Of a stretch of 64,000 nucleotides of DNA, positions 26,797 through 34,789 are shown one piece after another. Location of the stretch: the NCBI GenBank assembly GCA_964469815.1, contig CAYXZC010000001.1, forward strand, positions 21,749 to 85,748, written 5' to 3'. Positions within the stretch are counted from its first letter, which is position 1; every line of letters begins with the position of its first letter. Position numbers and translations under genes: made by a program. Under the pieces are notes generated by a model. It had not been told where the DNA came from. It searched no databases and worked only from the letters and a program-made list of their open reading frames with translations. This DNA is from MGBC163016 sp964469815 (GTDB taxonomy: Bacteria; Actinomycetota; Coriobacteriia; Coriobacteriales; Eggerthellaceae).

Positions 26797-28353
26797 ATGG
26801 GTATCGATCAAATTTCCACAGGATGCAAAACCAATCCCATCCTCAATCCTGCGATCGGGTTGGCTGGATTCGGGCTTTTGCTAGGATGGCATTTCATCAT
26901 CCTGTTCAATCCGATGCAATACGAAGGCTCATCGAGTGCGAGCGAATTCATGCTTGCGCGCCAAGTAGGAATCAACGCTTCGCTTTGCGTATTCTTCCTA
27001 ATAAGTGGCAAGCTTCTATCGAAGCTTCCGCCACGCGATAAGATCAAATCGCATCTTCATGTCTATATAGCAATGGTGGCAGGGATGCTCGGAACTCTGG
27101 GGCTGATGCTTTTTTCCTATATTGGAATGGCCATCGTCATCCTATCGGTGATCCTTGTCGGGGCTGCAGAGGCGTTGATGATGCTGATGTGGCTTCGGTT
27201 TTACACCGAAACATCCAAGAACTATTCCGGACAAACACTTGGAGTCTCAGCAGTTATCGCCTCCCTTATAACGTTTTTCGTCTATCACTTGACATTCGAT
27301 ATGGTCGTCATCGTATCCGTGCTGCTCCCCGCTTTATCTGGAATATCCCTCGTTGTTACCACGAGGGATATTCCGTTGCGGTATAACGAACTCAACGGAA
27401 CGAGCACCACTGACTGGACTCTTGCCAAAAAACCCTTCATGAAGATGACCGTTCAGCTTGCAGCGATGGCCACGTTCTTCGGGTTGGTGCAAGGATGCTA
27501 TTCGCCCGATAACATGCTTCTTCCGATGACAGATCCCTCCTCTATTCTGGGCGCAGCGCTGGCAGGCATCGTCATATTCCTATTATTCTCAAGATCCGAG
27601 TTTCCCCCGAGCCTTAATCCTGTGGTAAACATATCGATAATCATGTTCGCAGTTGGAATCCTTATCGTCCCTTATCGCAACGAAGCCCTTTCAAGCCTTT
27701 CTGCCTTCTTGATCATGACCGGGTTCATCTTCTATTTCCTGCTCGTCTTGATCTTCATCATAGACCTCGTAAGAACCTTCGACCTCAATCTCACGATGGC
27801 TCTCGGAATCAATCAGTCTGTAGAGTATGCAATGTTCACAGTGAGCATTTTGATCGGATATTACATCTGGGGAAATTTCGGCAATTTGCCAACGACTGCA
27901 TTCATGATCACATCAGCCTGTTCTGTAGTGTTGATAACGATAGTGCTCGTGTTCTCTACCGAGCGTCCTCCTTGGAGGGCCTCCTTCTACAAGCACAGCA
28001 AGTCTAAATCCAATGCAAACAGCACAGAGGATGACACCCATAGCGATGCTTCGCACATCAGCAAGATCAGCGAGGCGGCAGCACTGCAAGCCATTGCGGT
28101 CGAATACTGTCTTACACCACGCGAGGTAGAGGTGTTCAAGCTGTTGGCCAAAGGCAGGAACGCAGAGTATATCCAGAATTCCTTGGTGATATCCAACCAC
28201 ACCGTGAAGACCCACATCTACAATATTTATAAGAAGCTGGATGTTCATTCGTTACAGGGACTTTTGGATATCATCGATCTTAAGAAGGATCCTGCAGAAG
28301 GCGCCAGCGAGAAAAAAGCGACGACCGATGATGTCGAAACGAATCAAAACTAA
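26797..28353 (+). CDS. membrane LuxR-family regulator (12 helices + HTH)
   Basis: The 518-residue protein has about twelve membrane helices in an MFS-like arrangement (residues about 18-390) and a cytoplasmic LuxR/GerE helix-turn-helix at about 440-500 (LTPREVEVFKLLAKG, then NHTVKTHIYNIYKKL). An AAGGGGGG ribosome-binding site precedes the ATG. This architecture is typical of Eggerthellaceae, where such regulators sit next to molybdoenzyme clusters and respond to their substrates. Its position, divergent from the transhydroxylase-like genes and upstream of an MFS transporter, makes it the likely substrate-sensing activator of both. Confidence 0.88.
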   Translation: MGIDQISTGCKTNPILNPAIGLAGFGLLLGWHFIILFNPMQYEGSSSASEFMLARQVGINASLCVFFLISGKLLSKLPPRDKIKSHLHVYIAMVAGMLGTLGLMLFSYIGMAIVILSVILVGAAEALMMLMWLRFYTETSKNYSGQTLGVSAVIASLITFFVYHLTFDMVVIVSVLLPALSGISLVVTTRDIPLRYNELNGTSTTDWTLAKKPFMKMTVQLAAMATFFGLVQGCYSPDNMLLPMTDPSSILGAALAGIVIFLLFSRSEFPPSLNPVVNISIIMFAVGILIVPYRNEALSSLSAFLIMTGFIFYFLLVLIFIIDLVRTFDLNLTMALGINQSVEYAMFTVSILIGYYIWGNFGNLPTTAFMITSACSVVLITIVLVFSTERPPWRASFYKHSKSKSNANSTEDDTHSDASHISKISEAAALQAIAVEYCLTPREVEVFKLLAKGRNAEYIQNSLVISNHTVKTHIYNIYKKLDVHSLQGLLDIIDLKKDPAEGASEKKATTDDVETNQN

Positions 28354-28361
28354 CAAAGCGA

Positions 28362-28424
28362 GAACCAAAGCGCCGGGTGACTAAAACCATTGGGAACCAA
28401 AGCATCAGGTGAATAGACCATTGG
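28362..28424. repeat. imperfect tandem direct repeat, two units
   Basis: Two adjacent units of 32 and 31 bases (28362-28393 and 28394-28424) both begin GAACCAAAGC, contain a C/AGGTGA core and end ACCATTGG. They lie just after the luxR-type stop in a 320-base gap before the MFS gene. A weak promoter-like pair (CTGACA, 17 bases, TAGTTT) lies near 28537-28565. Nothing else recognisable is in this gap. Confidence 0.45.
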
Positions 28425-28673
28425 ATGCGCTAGATCGCCAAGGCATTGATTTCTTGAGCAGTTATACAGGCAAGATACCAACAATATCAGACCTGAAGCC
28501 TTAGACTCTACGCTCTAGAATCGTCAAAATCATGACTGACATGCGATGCAATACCAGATAGTTTTACGTATGATCGAGATGCCAAGATAGAAAGTTTGCA
28601 ATCCGGTCTGCCACGCTAGAGAGCAAACATTCCATTGAACCCCCGAATAAGACAACTCTCATTAGGGGGAAAA

Positions 28674-29915
28674 ATGACAAACCCGTCAAACACAGAGTTC
28701 TCTATGGGAAGAAGATGGCTGATCTTCTGCTCGGTATTCTTCTTAGGTATCTTGACATCTTTCGGTATGTTCAAGGCACCCACCATGTTCACCACAGAGT
28801 TCACCACAGAGCTTGGATTCACAGAATCCAATATCGGTTGGGTCATGTCGATGTTCACGCTCATCGGTGCTGTGCTGGCTTTTCCTGCTGGCGGAATCTT
28901 CGCGAAGCTAGGTGCTAAGAAAAGCCTCATCATCACCGCTATAAGCTTGATCATCGGAGCGGTAGGCGGCGCTTTAGCTACCAACGCCACGATGATGCTC
29001 ATCACTCGCTTCATCGAAGGCATCGGCATGGGACTGATCTCCGTTGTAGGGCCTGCCGCCGTTGCATCGATCATCCCGCCGCGCAAACAGGGTCTTGCGA
29101 TGGGTATCTGGAGCGTCTGGTTCCCAGCAGGCGTCGTACTTGCTATGAACATCACACCTATGGTGTATGCCATGGCAGGCTCTTGGCGCGCCAACTGGTG
29201 GCTTTCCGCGATCCTTGCAACCATTGCGTTAGTGTTCGTTATCGCAGTGTACAAGACTCCACCACAAGAGAATGCACCCGAGCAGACTGATGCCGCTTCG
29301 GGCTCTGCTCCGCTCAAGCTCAAGCCAGATTTCTTCAGCATCGTCATGATCGCTCTTGCATTCGGCTGCTGGAATGTGTTCAACGCCGGCGCAATCGGCG
29401 GCTTCTACCCGTCATATCTGACTGATGTCCACGGTCTTGATAACCAGCTGTCAGGAACCATATCGAGCATCACGAACATTCTGGTGCTGGCGCTTGGACC
29501 CATCTCAGGATTTGTGGCCGACAAGTTCAACATCCACAAGGGCTTCATCGTGTTCGGAATGTTCGGCGCAGCAGTTCTGTTGACCTTCGCTTTTGGAGAC
29601 AACATGGCGCTCGTATGGGTGTTCGTCGTTGCCATGAGCTTCTGCTCGGCGTGCTGCTCGACTGGCGTATTTTCGAGCGTGCCGCTATACGCCAAGGATC
29701 CATCTAAAGTGGGACTTGGAATGGCAATCGTAGCGTTCTTCCAAAATCTCGGTGGCTGCATCGGATCCGCCGCCTTCGGAAGCTTGGCTGTAGGACTCGG
29801 TTGGAACATGGCTTCGCTCGCATTCTGCGTGCCGATCGCTATCGTAGGCGGAGTGTGCGCTGCGCTGATCAAGTCGCTCAAACCGAAGAAGCTTCCGCAG
29901 GAGGGCGCAGAGTAG
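28674..29915 (+). CDS. MFS transporter
   Basis: The product has 413 residues and about twelve membrane helices, with typical MFS signatures: GGIFAKLGAKKSL between helices 2 and 3 and RFIEGIGMGLISVVGPAA in helix 4/5. The start at 28674 has AGGGGGA five bases upstream and is preferred to the upstream ATG at 28635. Residues 185-205 form a short charged loop between the two six-helix halves. It resembles the nitrate/nitrite and small-anion branch in general look, but the substrate cannot be assigned. Placement after the LuxR-type gene suggests uptake of the substrate, or export of the product, of the adjacent molybdoenzyme. Confidence 0.87.
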   Translation: MTNPSNTEFSMGRRWLIFCSVFFLGILTSFGMFKAPTMFTTEFTTELGFTESNIGWVMSMFTLIGAVLAFPAGGIFAKLGAKKSLIITAISLIIGAVGGALATNATMMLITRFIEGIGMGLISVVGPAAVASIIPPRKQGLAMGIWSVWFPAGVVLAMNITPMVYAMAGSWRANWWLSAILATIALVFVIAVYKTPPQENAPEQTDAASGSAPLKLKPDFFSIVMIALAFGCWNVFNAGAIGGFYPSYLTDVHGLDNQLSGTISSITNILVLALGPISGFVADKFNIHKGFIVFGMFGAAVLLTFAFGDNMALVWVFVVAMSFCSACCSTGVFSSVPLYAKDPSKVGLGMAIVAFFQNLGGCIGSAAFGSLAVGLGWNMASLAFCVPIAIVGGVCAALIKSLKPKKLPQEGAE

Positions 29916-30007
29916 CGTATTGGATTGCGTCATCTCACCCTGCGCTGTTCCCATACCATGGGATGTGTCCGCAGGTTGATGCGTGCGTGCTTGCAGGATG
30001 ATTTGTA

Positions 30008-30031
30008 GGGGCAGGATCTCGATCCTGCCCC
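30008..30031. repeat. variable-arm palindrome of the CGTAGG family
   Basis: GGGGCAGGATC-TC-GATCCTGCCCC is a perfect palindrome preceded by TTTGTA, following the MFS gene by about 90 bases. It shares its CAGGATC core with the copy at 22276-22300. It could serve as a terminator hairpin for the MFS gene, although no T-run follows directly. Confidence 0.6.
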
Positions 30032-30061
30032 GTTTGTCTTGATTTGTCATGCAGGTACATT

Positions 30062-30090
30062 CGTAGGTGTCGGCTGTGCCGACACCTACG
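30062..30090. repeat. variable-arm palindrome of the CGTAGG family
   Basis: CGTAGGTGTCGGC-TGT-GCCGACACCTACG is a perfect 13-base-pair hairpin, followed by GGTCAAC. The right border CTACGGGTCAA is identical to that of the palindrome ending at 22382, and the left border CATTCGTAGG recurs as its complement at 22331-22339. The middle of the stem is unrelated to the other copies. Confidence 0.65.
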
Positions 30091-30374
30091 GGTCAACAAA
30101 AGGAACAGCTCTACCAGTGCAACTCGGATCGCTGAAAGGAACGGCTCTCCGTCCCTCCTATTCGCCGGCGGCCTCCAAAACCACGCATCTGAATGCCTCC
30201 GGTCCACAATGCGATGAGATCACACAACCGGCTTGAAGCCAACGGATCTCGCGAAAACCGGCTTCCTGTGCTTTCTTGGTTGCAACATCGCAAATCAACC
30301 CTGGGCGGAACGATCCAGAAACAACGCAAAAAACGCGGATATTTACGCCCCTTGTGCATCCATTTCGGATTCAG
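30091..30374. other. non-coding stretch between MFS and ygbA-like genes
   Basis: Apart from the hairpins just before it, no gene, promoter or repeat with clear support was found here. Short open frames on both strands lack ribosome-binding sites and resemble nothing. It holds the downstream region of both converging genes. Confidence 0.5.
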
Positions 30375-30671
30375 TCATCGCCTCTGGATTCTGATTTTTC
30401 CGATCAGGTGACGAAACGCGCTCACAGGATGGGCGAACATCATACGCGGCCCGGCGTAACGCATCACGACTCGATTTTTTTCGCGCATCAGGGAAGAGTA
30501 GCAGCGGTTCGGACATTCCTCGCAGTTGATCTTCTCACCCATGCGACCACATTTTTGTGTTCTTGAACAGGCATAATCGTCGAGCGATTTACAATCGTCA
30601 CAAAGCGGTTCACCGCAGCTTGCGCATGCGTCCTTTTCCTTATCGACATGATTGCCGTTGCAATATATCAT
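30375..30671 (-). CDS. YgbA/nitrous-oxide-stimulated-promoter family protein
   Basis: The 98-residue Cys-rich protein carries the family pattern throughout: YCNGNH near the start, C-x2-C pairs (CASCGEPLCDDC), LDDYACSRTQKC, CEECPNRCY, then MREKNRVVMRYAGPRM and HPVSAFRHL. The family is named after the E. coli ygbA gene of the nitrosative-stress regulon, and its biochemical role is not established. The cysteines suggest metal or iron-sulfur binding. It lies nine bases after the TorD-like gene and ends the NuoEF-linked molybdoenzyme operon, which hints at a nitrogen-oxide or nitro-compound link. Confidence 0.82.
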   Translation of the reverse strand: MIYCNGNHVDKEKDACASCGEPLCDDCKSLDDYACSRTQKCGRMGEKINCEECPNRCYSSLMREKNRVVMRYAGPRMMFAHPVSAFRHLIGKIRIQRR

Positions 30672-30680
30672 GCCAAGCAG

Positions 30681-31295
30681 TCAGTCGATATCCATAAGAA
30701 GCGCCTGTGCGATATATACCATACCAGTATAGTAGCCCATGTCATCAAGGTTAATAATGTCCTCAAATGACTTCGGCATCCAGTTATCCATATGGGTTGC
30801 CTTAAATTCCATAGCCGCCTTTTGAGCCGATTCGTCGCCTTTCACCAAAGCGCGACCGAGCAACATGGAGAAGAACATCCATTCAAGACCCATATGATCT
30901 TCCGGTTCCAAGCATCCGCTCGGTTTGGTAAATCCATGCTCATCCATAAGGTCACATACCTCAAAAAACGGCTTTTGATGCGTAACACGTTCAGGAGAGA
31001 AGTACACGGATTCTTGCGGCACTGATGCTCCTGCTGCCACACCCAAAAACAAGTCAGCGTAAGAAGCATCAAGGTAGTCGTCCCATAACTCTTTGTCTTC
31101 GGAATCGGCGCGCTTACCCAACGCCTGACGCAATTTGGAGAGACCGCGATCAGCTCGTTTCTGAGCTTCGTCAGACAATCCTTCAAGAGGATGCTCCAAA
31201 TACGCTTCGACAACTTCACGAAACTCTGCATCAGTTTCACGGACAAACGCACGGGCAACCATTTGAACCGTATCAAGCATCATCATCGAATCCAT
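30681..31295 (-). CDS. TorD-family molybdoenzyme chaperone
   Basis: The 204-residue all-helical protein has the family hallmark EPEDHMGLEWMF at about residues 128-139. TorD/DmsD proteins bind the apo catalytic subunit and help insert the molybdenum cofactor. GGAGAG lies eight bases before the ATG. It follows the iron-sulfur subunit by 110 bases. As the catalytic subunit of this cluster has no Tat signal, its task is probably cofactor insertion rather than export proofreading. Confidence 0.85.
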   Translation of the reverse strand: MDSMMMLDTVQMVARAFVRETDAEFREVVEAYLEHPLEGLSDEAQKRADRGLSKLRQALGKRADSEDKELWDDYLDASYADLFLGVAAGASVPQESVYFSPERVTHQKPFFEVCDLMDEHGFTKPSGCLEPEDHMGLEWMFFSMLLGRALVKGDESAQKAAMEFKATHMDNWMPKSFEDIINLDDMGYYTGMVYIAQALLMDID

Positions 31296-31405
31296 TTGCC
31301 AACTCTCCGTTCATATAGCATTTATATAAAGCCGAGTACCCCCGGCAACGCACCGTGTGGCATCGCACGCGCCGCCGGAGGCCTTTCAGCATCTTACATA
31401 TCAGA

Positions 31406-32146
31406 CTATCCTTCTTCATTCCTTGAAAGATCAAGAGCCTCTTGAACGCTTGCAGCCTTCATAACAAGCTTCGGATATCCGATACGCTCTTCGGCATTGC
31501 AGACATCTTCAAAGTCGAACATCGGCGGCAAATTGTCACCGCGATCCTGAAGCAATCTCATAGCAGCATCAACATCGTAGGGAACAACCTCGCGACGCTC
31601 GTTAATTGGTGTAAACACAATAGCCGGCTTCACAAATTTACCGTCAGGCATGTCAGGAAGCGCCTTCAGCGTGCCGTAGCGCTTCTCCATCTCCTCAAGC
31701 GGGCCGAAATCAAGTGCTCGGCTAGGACATGACATTACGCAATTTGGCATCTGTCCATTCTCAAGTCGGTCATAGCACATATCGCACTTGCTCATCGGTG
31801 TGCCCGGAGCATCGTCTTCATACTGAGGCGCACCGTAGGGACACGCCTTCCAACAATTGCGATCACCTTCGCACAAATCTTTGTCTAGCAAAACAGCGCC
31901 GTATTTGTCCTCTTTAAACAAAGCATGGTGATCACATGCCTCCACGCAAACCGGCTCCTCGCAGTGATAGCACGTAGCGAACAGTGTATTCATTCGCATA
32001 GTCGGGAAAACGCCCTTTTCCCACTGAAGCATGCGAAGCCATTTCACAGGGCCGGGCTGAATGTCGTTCCAGTCGCGGCAGGCAACTACGCAAGCATGGC
32101 AGTTATAGCAGCGGCTCTGATCGAAATAAAATGCATACTGTGTCAT
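31406..32146 (-). CDS. DmsB-type four-cluster iron-sulfur subunit
   Basis: The 246-residue protein has four ferredoxin-like Cys groups: C13-x2-C-x2-C-x3-C near the start (CYNCHACVVAC), CYHCEEPVCVEAC, CEGDRNCWKACPYG and CDMCYDRLENGQMPNCVMSCPSR without the last few residues here. This is the DmsB/PsrB pattern of four [4Fe-4S] clusters. The third group has a longer first spacing (C-E-G-D-R-N-C). It has no signal peptide and a C-terminal tail of about 70 residues. It starts two bases after the catalytic subunit and should relay electrons from the NuoEF-like pair to the molybdenum site. Confidence 0.87.
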   Translation of the reverse strand: MTQYAFYFDQSRCYNCHACVVACRDWNDIQPGPVKWLRMLQWEKGVFPTMRMNTLFATCYHCEEPVCVEACDHHALFKEDKYGAVLLDKDLCEGDRNCWKACPYGAPQYEDDAPGTPMSKCDMCYDRLENGQMPNCVMSCPSRALDFGPLEEMEKRYGTLKALPDMPDGKFVKPAIVFTPINERREVVPYDVDAAMRLLQDRGDNLPPMFDFEDVCNAEERIGYPKLVMKAASVQEALDLSRNEEG

Positions 32147-32148
32147 AA

Positions 32149-34698
32149 CTACAATCCTTCCACTTCGACTTGACCCGCACGACCCTCTAAACTGGTGATC
32201 TCAACCATACCGAAGCACAGGTCAATACCTGTACGATGGTTAAATTCATCCCCGTTAACCAAGAAGTTGCATGAACCTGCACGGTCAATTCCATCGGGCA
32301 TGACATCAGTCTTTACCCGGGAAGGACTGTACTGGCGCCCGAAAAGCAAGCAGCTGATACCTGGCAGCAGACGGCTTGTTACATAGGCGGGAACGATGCA
32401 CTGACCGATATTGTTTTCAACAAGCACCATATCGCCGTCTTTGATCCCGCGTTTTGCGGCGTCTGCCGCGGAAAGCCACACGGTATTGCGATACTCGTCG
32501 CGGAACCACGGATTGTCGTCTTGACAGAAGTGCTGTCTGTAGAACGAATGCGGGGTCTCAAGGTACAGCGGATACTTGTTCACCATGGGCGACATTGGGC
32601 TGATCTCGATCTCTTTATAGGTGCCGATTGCTTCCACTTCGCCCTTGCCATAGCACTTACCGCGATACGAAACATCGTGGTAGTTATGCTTTTCAACGAA
32701 GTCTGAAACAAACTCGATCTTGCCGGATGGGGTGTTGAATGGCTTCTTGCCGTCCACCTGATCACGTAAGCAGACGTAGTAGCCCTCTTCTTCTGGACGG
32801 ATAAAGTAAGAAACCTCTTTAAACTCCTCCCATGTCGGAGGATCGTATTTTGCCACCTCGGGCAACACGCGCCATTCGTTGAAGGACTGCTCGGCCATCT
32901 TGTCGGTGACCGCATCCATGTCCTCCCACTTCACACCCTTGATTTCAGGACAGTAATAATCAGCGACACACGCCCCATTGGGATCTCCGGGAATCTTTAC
33001 GCGTTCGGCGATTTCCTTCATGATCCACATCTTTGTACGGCACTCGCCCTGACGATCGGCAACCTTGCCAAAGCCCACGAAATAATTACCGAATGCAGGA
33101 GACAGACCATAGTTGAAGTTGTAATGTTGGAAAAGAAGACTTACACCACCGCCACCTTCGAAGAACTGATGCGGCAAAGGCAGCACGATATCGGAATACC
33201 ACGTGGTCATCGTAGACCAAGTATAGGCGGCATACACGACGAACGGCGTTTTCTTAAGCGCCTCGATACGGGCATTCGCATCATAATAGTTGCCTGCAAT
33301 ATTGGCCGGATTCGTGATGAACAAAATCATCTTGATATTGGGCGCCTCTTCATTCTGCGGGCATCCAACGATACGCTTATATTCAGCGAGACTGATCTCG
33401 CCAGCCTCATAACGCTCACGTTCAAGAATGGCTCGATACCAGTTCTCGCGCTCTATAACCGTATGTTCCTCTATCTTGTCGAAGCGAAGTCCACACAGAT
33501 ACGGTCTTGGTAGTGGAAACATAGTTTGAACACCGTAGTTCATACCTGTGCCCAAGCAGCCATTGCGGCCAAGATTTCCGGTAAGAATACGCAAATAGTT
33601 ATCCACACGGGCCGGATTCTCACCCTCAAGCAAACGCGTTGCTGCCCATACCATACGCATATAGACAGGACCGTCGGCGCACAGACGCGCAAGACCGCGA
33701 ATAGTGTCTGCCGGAACACCGCAGATCTTTTCGGCCCACTCAGGTGTACGGGGTTGCCCATCCCATGCGCCTTCAATAAGCTCGGTCCAACGCTCAAATC
33801 CAACTGGCTCGACCAAACGTTCGATGAATTCCTTATCCTCAAGGCCTTCCTCAAGGATTGTGTAGCACATTGCCTCCATCATAGCGGTGTCGGTTGCCGG
33901 ACGGATAGGAATCCACTGATCGGCCAAATGCGCGGTCCAAGTATAACGCGGATCGATATAGATGACTGGCGTGCCCTTCTTGCGTGCCATATTCAAATAG
34001 AAAGCAAATTCCGGATAGTTGAGATAGATGTCAACGCCCCAAAGCACTATCGCCTTTGCATCGAGCAACGTAGTGCCCTCAGAACCACCTGCAGCATCCT
34101 CGATGTCCAATGACAAAGAACGGCCGAATTGATACGTATCAGCGAAGTCATGCGGTTCGAAGGAGTCTGCACCCCAAGATGCCATAGCGCCACCCGGCAT
34201 GAATTGACCGATATAGTCCATCGATCCACCGAACATGCCTTCACCGAACACGCTCATCGGACCGTACTGTTCACGCGTTTCAACATACTTTTGAGCAATA
34301 GTATCCAGCGCTTCATCCCATGTGATTCTCTTGAACTTGCGCGAACCTTTGCCTCCTACTGCCTTCATGGGGTAGAGGATGCGGTTCGATGAGTAAACAT
34401 CCTTGCGCCAACCACGGCCACGCACACATGCACGATGTTGTGACATCCCGCGATAGAACTCGCTCTCATCAAGATATTCATCCTCACGGGCGATATTCGG
34501 ATGAACAACATCATCCGTATCTATTGCTGTAAGAATGCCATTTTTTGTGTAGCACTTCAAAACGCACATGTCTTCGCAGCCGTTTTGGCAACAAGTTGCA
34601 TATGTGCATTTTTCGCCAGCATGCTTGTCCACCAGCTGCTCGCGAACCGATTCAAGCTGACCTTCTAGGGGGCCGTACTTATTCGTGGTTTCAGTCAT
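32149..34698 (-). CDS. cytoplasmic DMSO-reductase-superfamily molybdopterin oxidoreductase
   Basis: This is an 849-residue catalytic subunit. Residues about 30-48 carry a Cys-rich [4Fe-4S] motif (TCCQNGCEDMC), followed by the bis-MGD domains and a C-terminal aspartate-decarboxylase-like cofactor-binding domain (TVWLSAADAAKRGI, GDMVLVENN). Around residues 155-170, GADSFEPHDFAD occupies the region that supplies the Mo ligand in relatives, so serine or aspartate is likely; there is no Sec or Cys-His pair as in formate dehydrogenases. No Tat signal is present. AGGAGA seven bases upstream supports ATG 34698 over GTG 34722. Substrate is unknown. The neighbours (NuoE, NuoF, FeS, TorD, YgbA) suggest NAD(P)H-linked reduction in the cytoplasm. 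Confidence 0.87.
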   Translation of the reverse strand: MTETTNKYGPLEGQLESVREQLVDKHAGEKCTYATCCQNGCEDMCVLKCYTKNGILTAIDTDDVVHPNIAREDEYLDESEFYRGMSQHRACVRGRGWRKDVYSSNRILYPMKAVGGKGSRKFKRITWDEALDTIAQKYVETREQYGPMSVFGEGMFGGSMDYIGQFMPGGAMASWGADSFEPHDFADTYQFGRSLSLDIEDAAGGSEGTTLLDAKAIVLWGVDIYLNYPEFAFYLNMARKKGTPVIYIDPRYTWTAHLADQWIPIRPATDTAMMEAMCYTILEEGLEDKEFIERLVEPVGFERWTELIEGAWDGQPRTPEWAEKICGVPADTIRGLARLCADGPVYMRMVWAATRLLEGENPARVDNYLRILTGNLGRNGCLGTGMNYGVQTMFPLPRPYLCGLRFDKIEEHTVIERENWYRAILERERYEAGEISLAEYKRIVGCPQNEEAPNIKMILFITNPANIAGNYYDANARIEALKKTPFVVYAAYTWSTMTTWYSDIVLPLPHQFFEGGGGVSLLFQHYNFNYGLSPAFGNYFVGFGKVADRQGECRTKMWIMKEIAERVKIPGDPNGACVADYYCPEIKGVKWEDMDAVTDKMAEQSFNEWRVLPEVAKYDPPTWEEFKEVSYFIRPEEEGYYVCLRDQVDGKKPFNTPSGKIEFVSDFVEKHNYHDVSYRGKCYGKGEVEAIGTYKEIEISPMSPMVNKYPLYLETPHSFYRQHFCQDDNPWFRDEYRNTVWLSAADAAKRGIKDGDMVLVENNIGQCIVPAYVTSRLLPGISCLLFGRQYSPSRVKTDVMPDGIDRAGSCNFLVNGDEFNHRTGIDLCFGMVEITSLEGRAGQVEVEGL

Positions 34699-34789
34699 AG
34701 ATCTTCTCCTCTCAAAGCTCACTTTATAAGCCCTGCCTTATTTCCCCTCCTTCGACTGTGGGCATTCGTTCCGTTATTTCTTCCAGGGA

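Noticed and set aside
32149..34698. Catalytic subunit next to NuoEF as an NAD-dependent formate dehydrogenase
   Set aside because: The gene neighbourhood would fit, but the Sec/Cys-His active-site signature is not present and the ligand region reads GADSFEPHDF.
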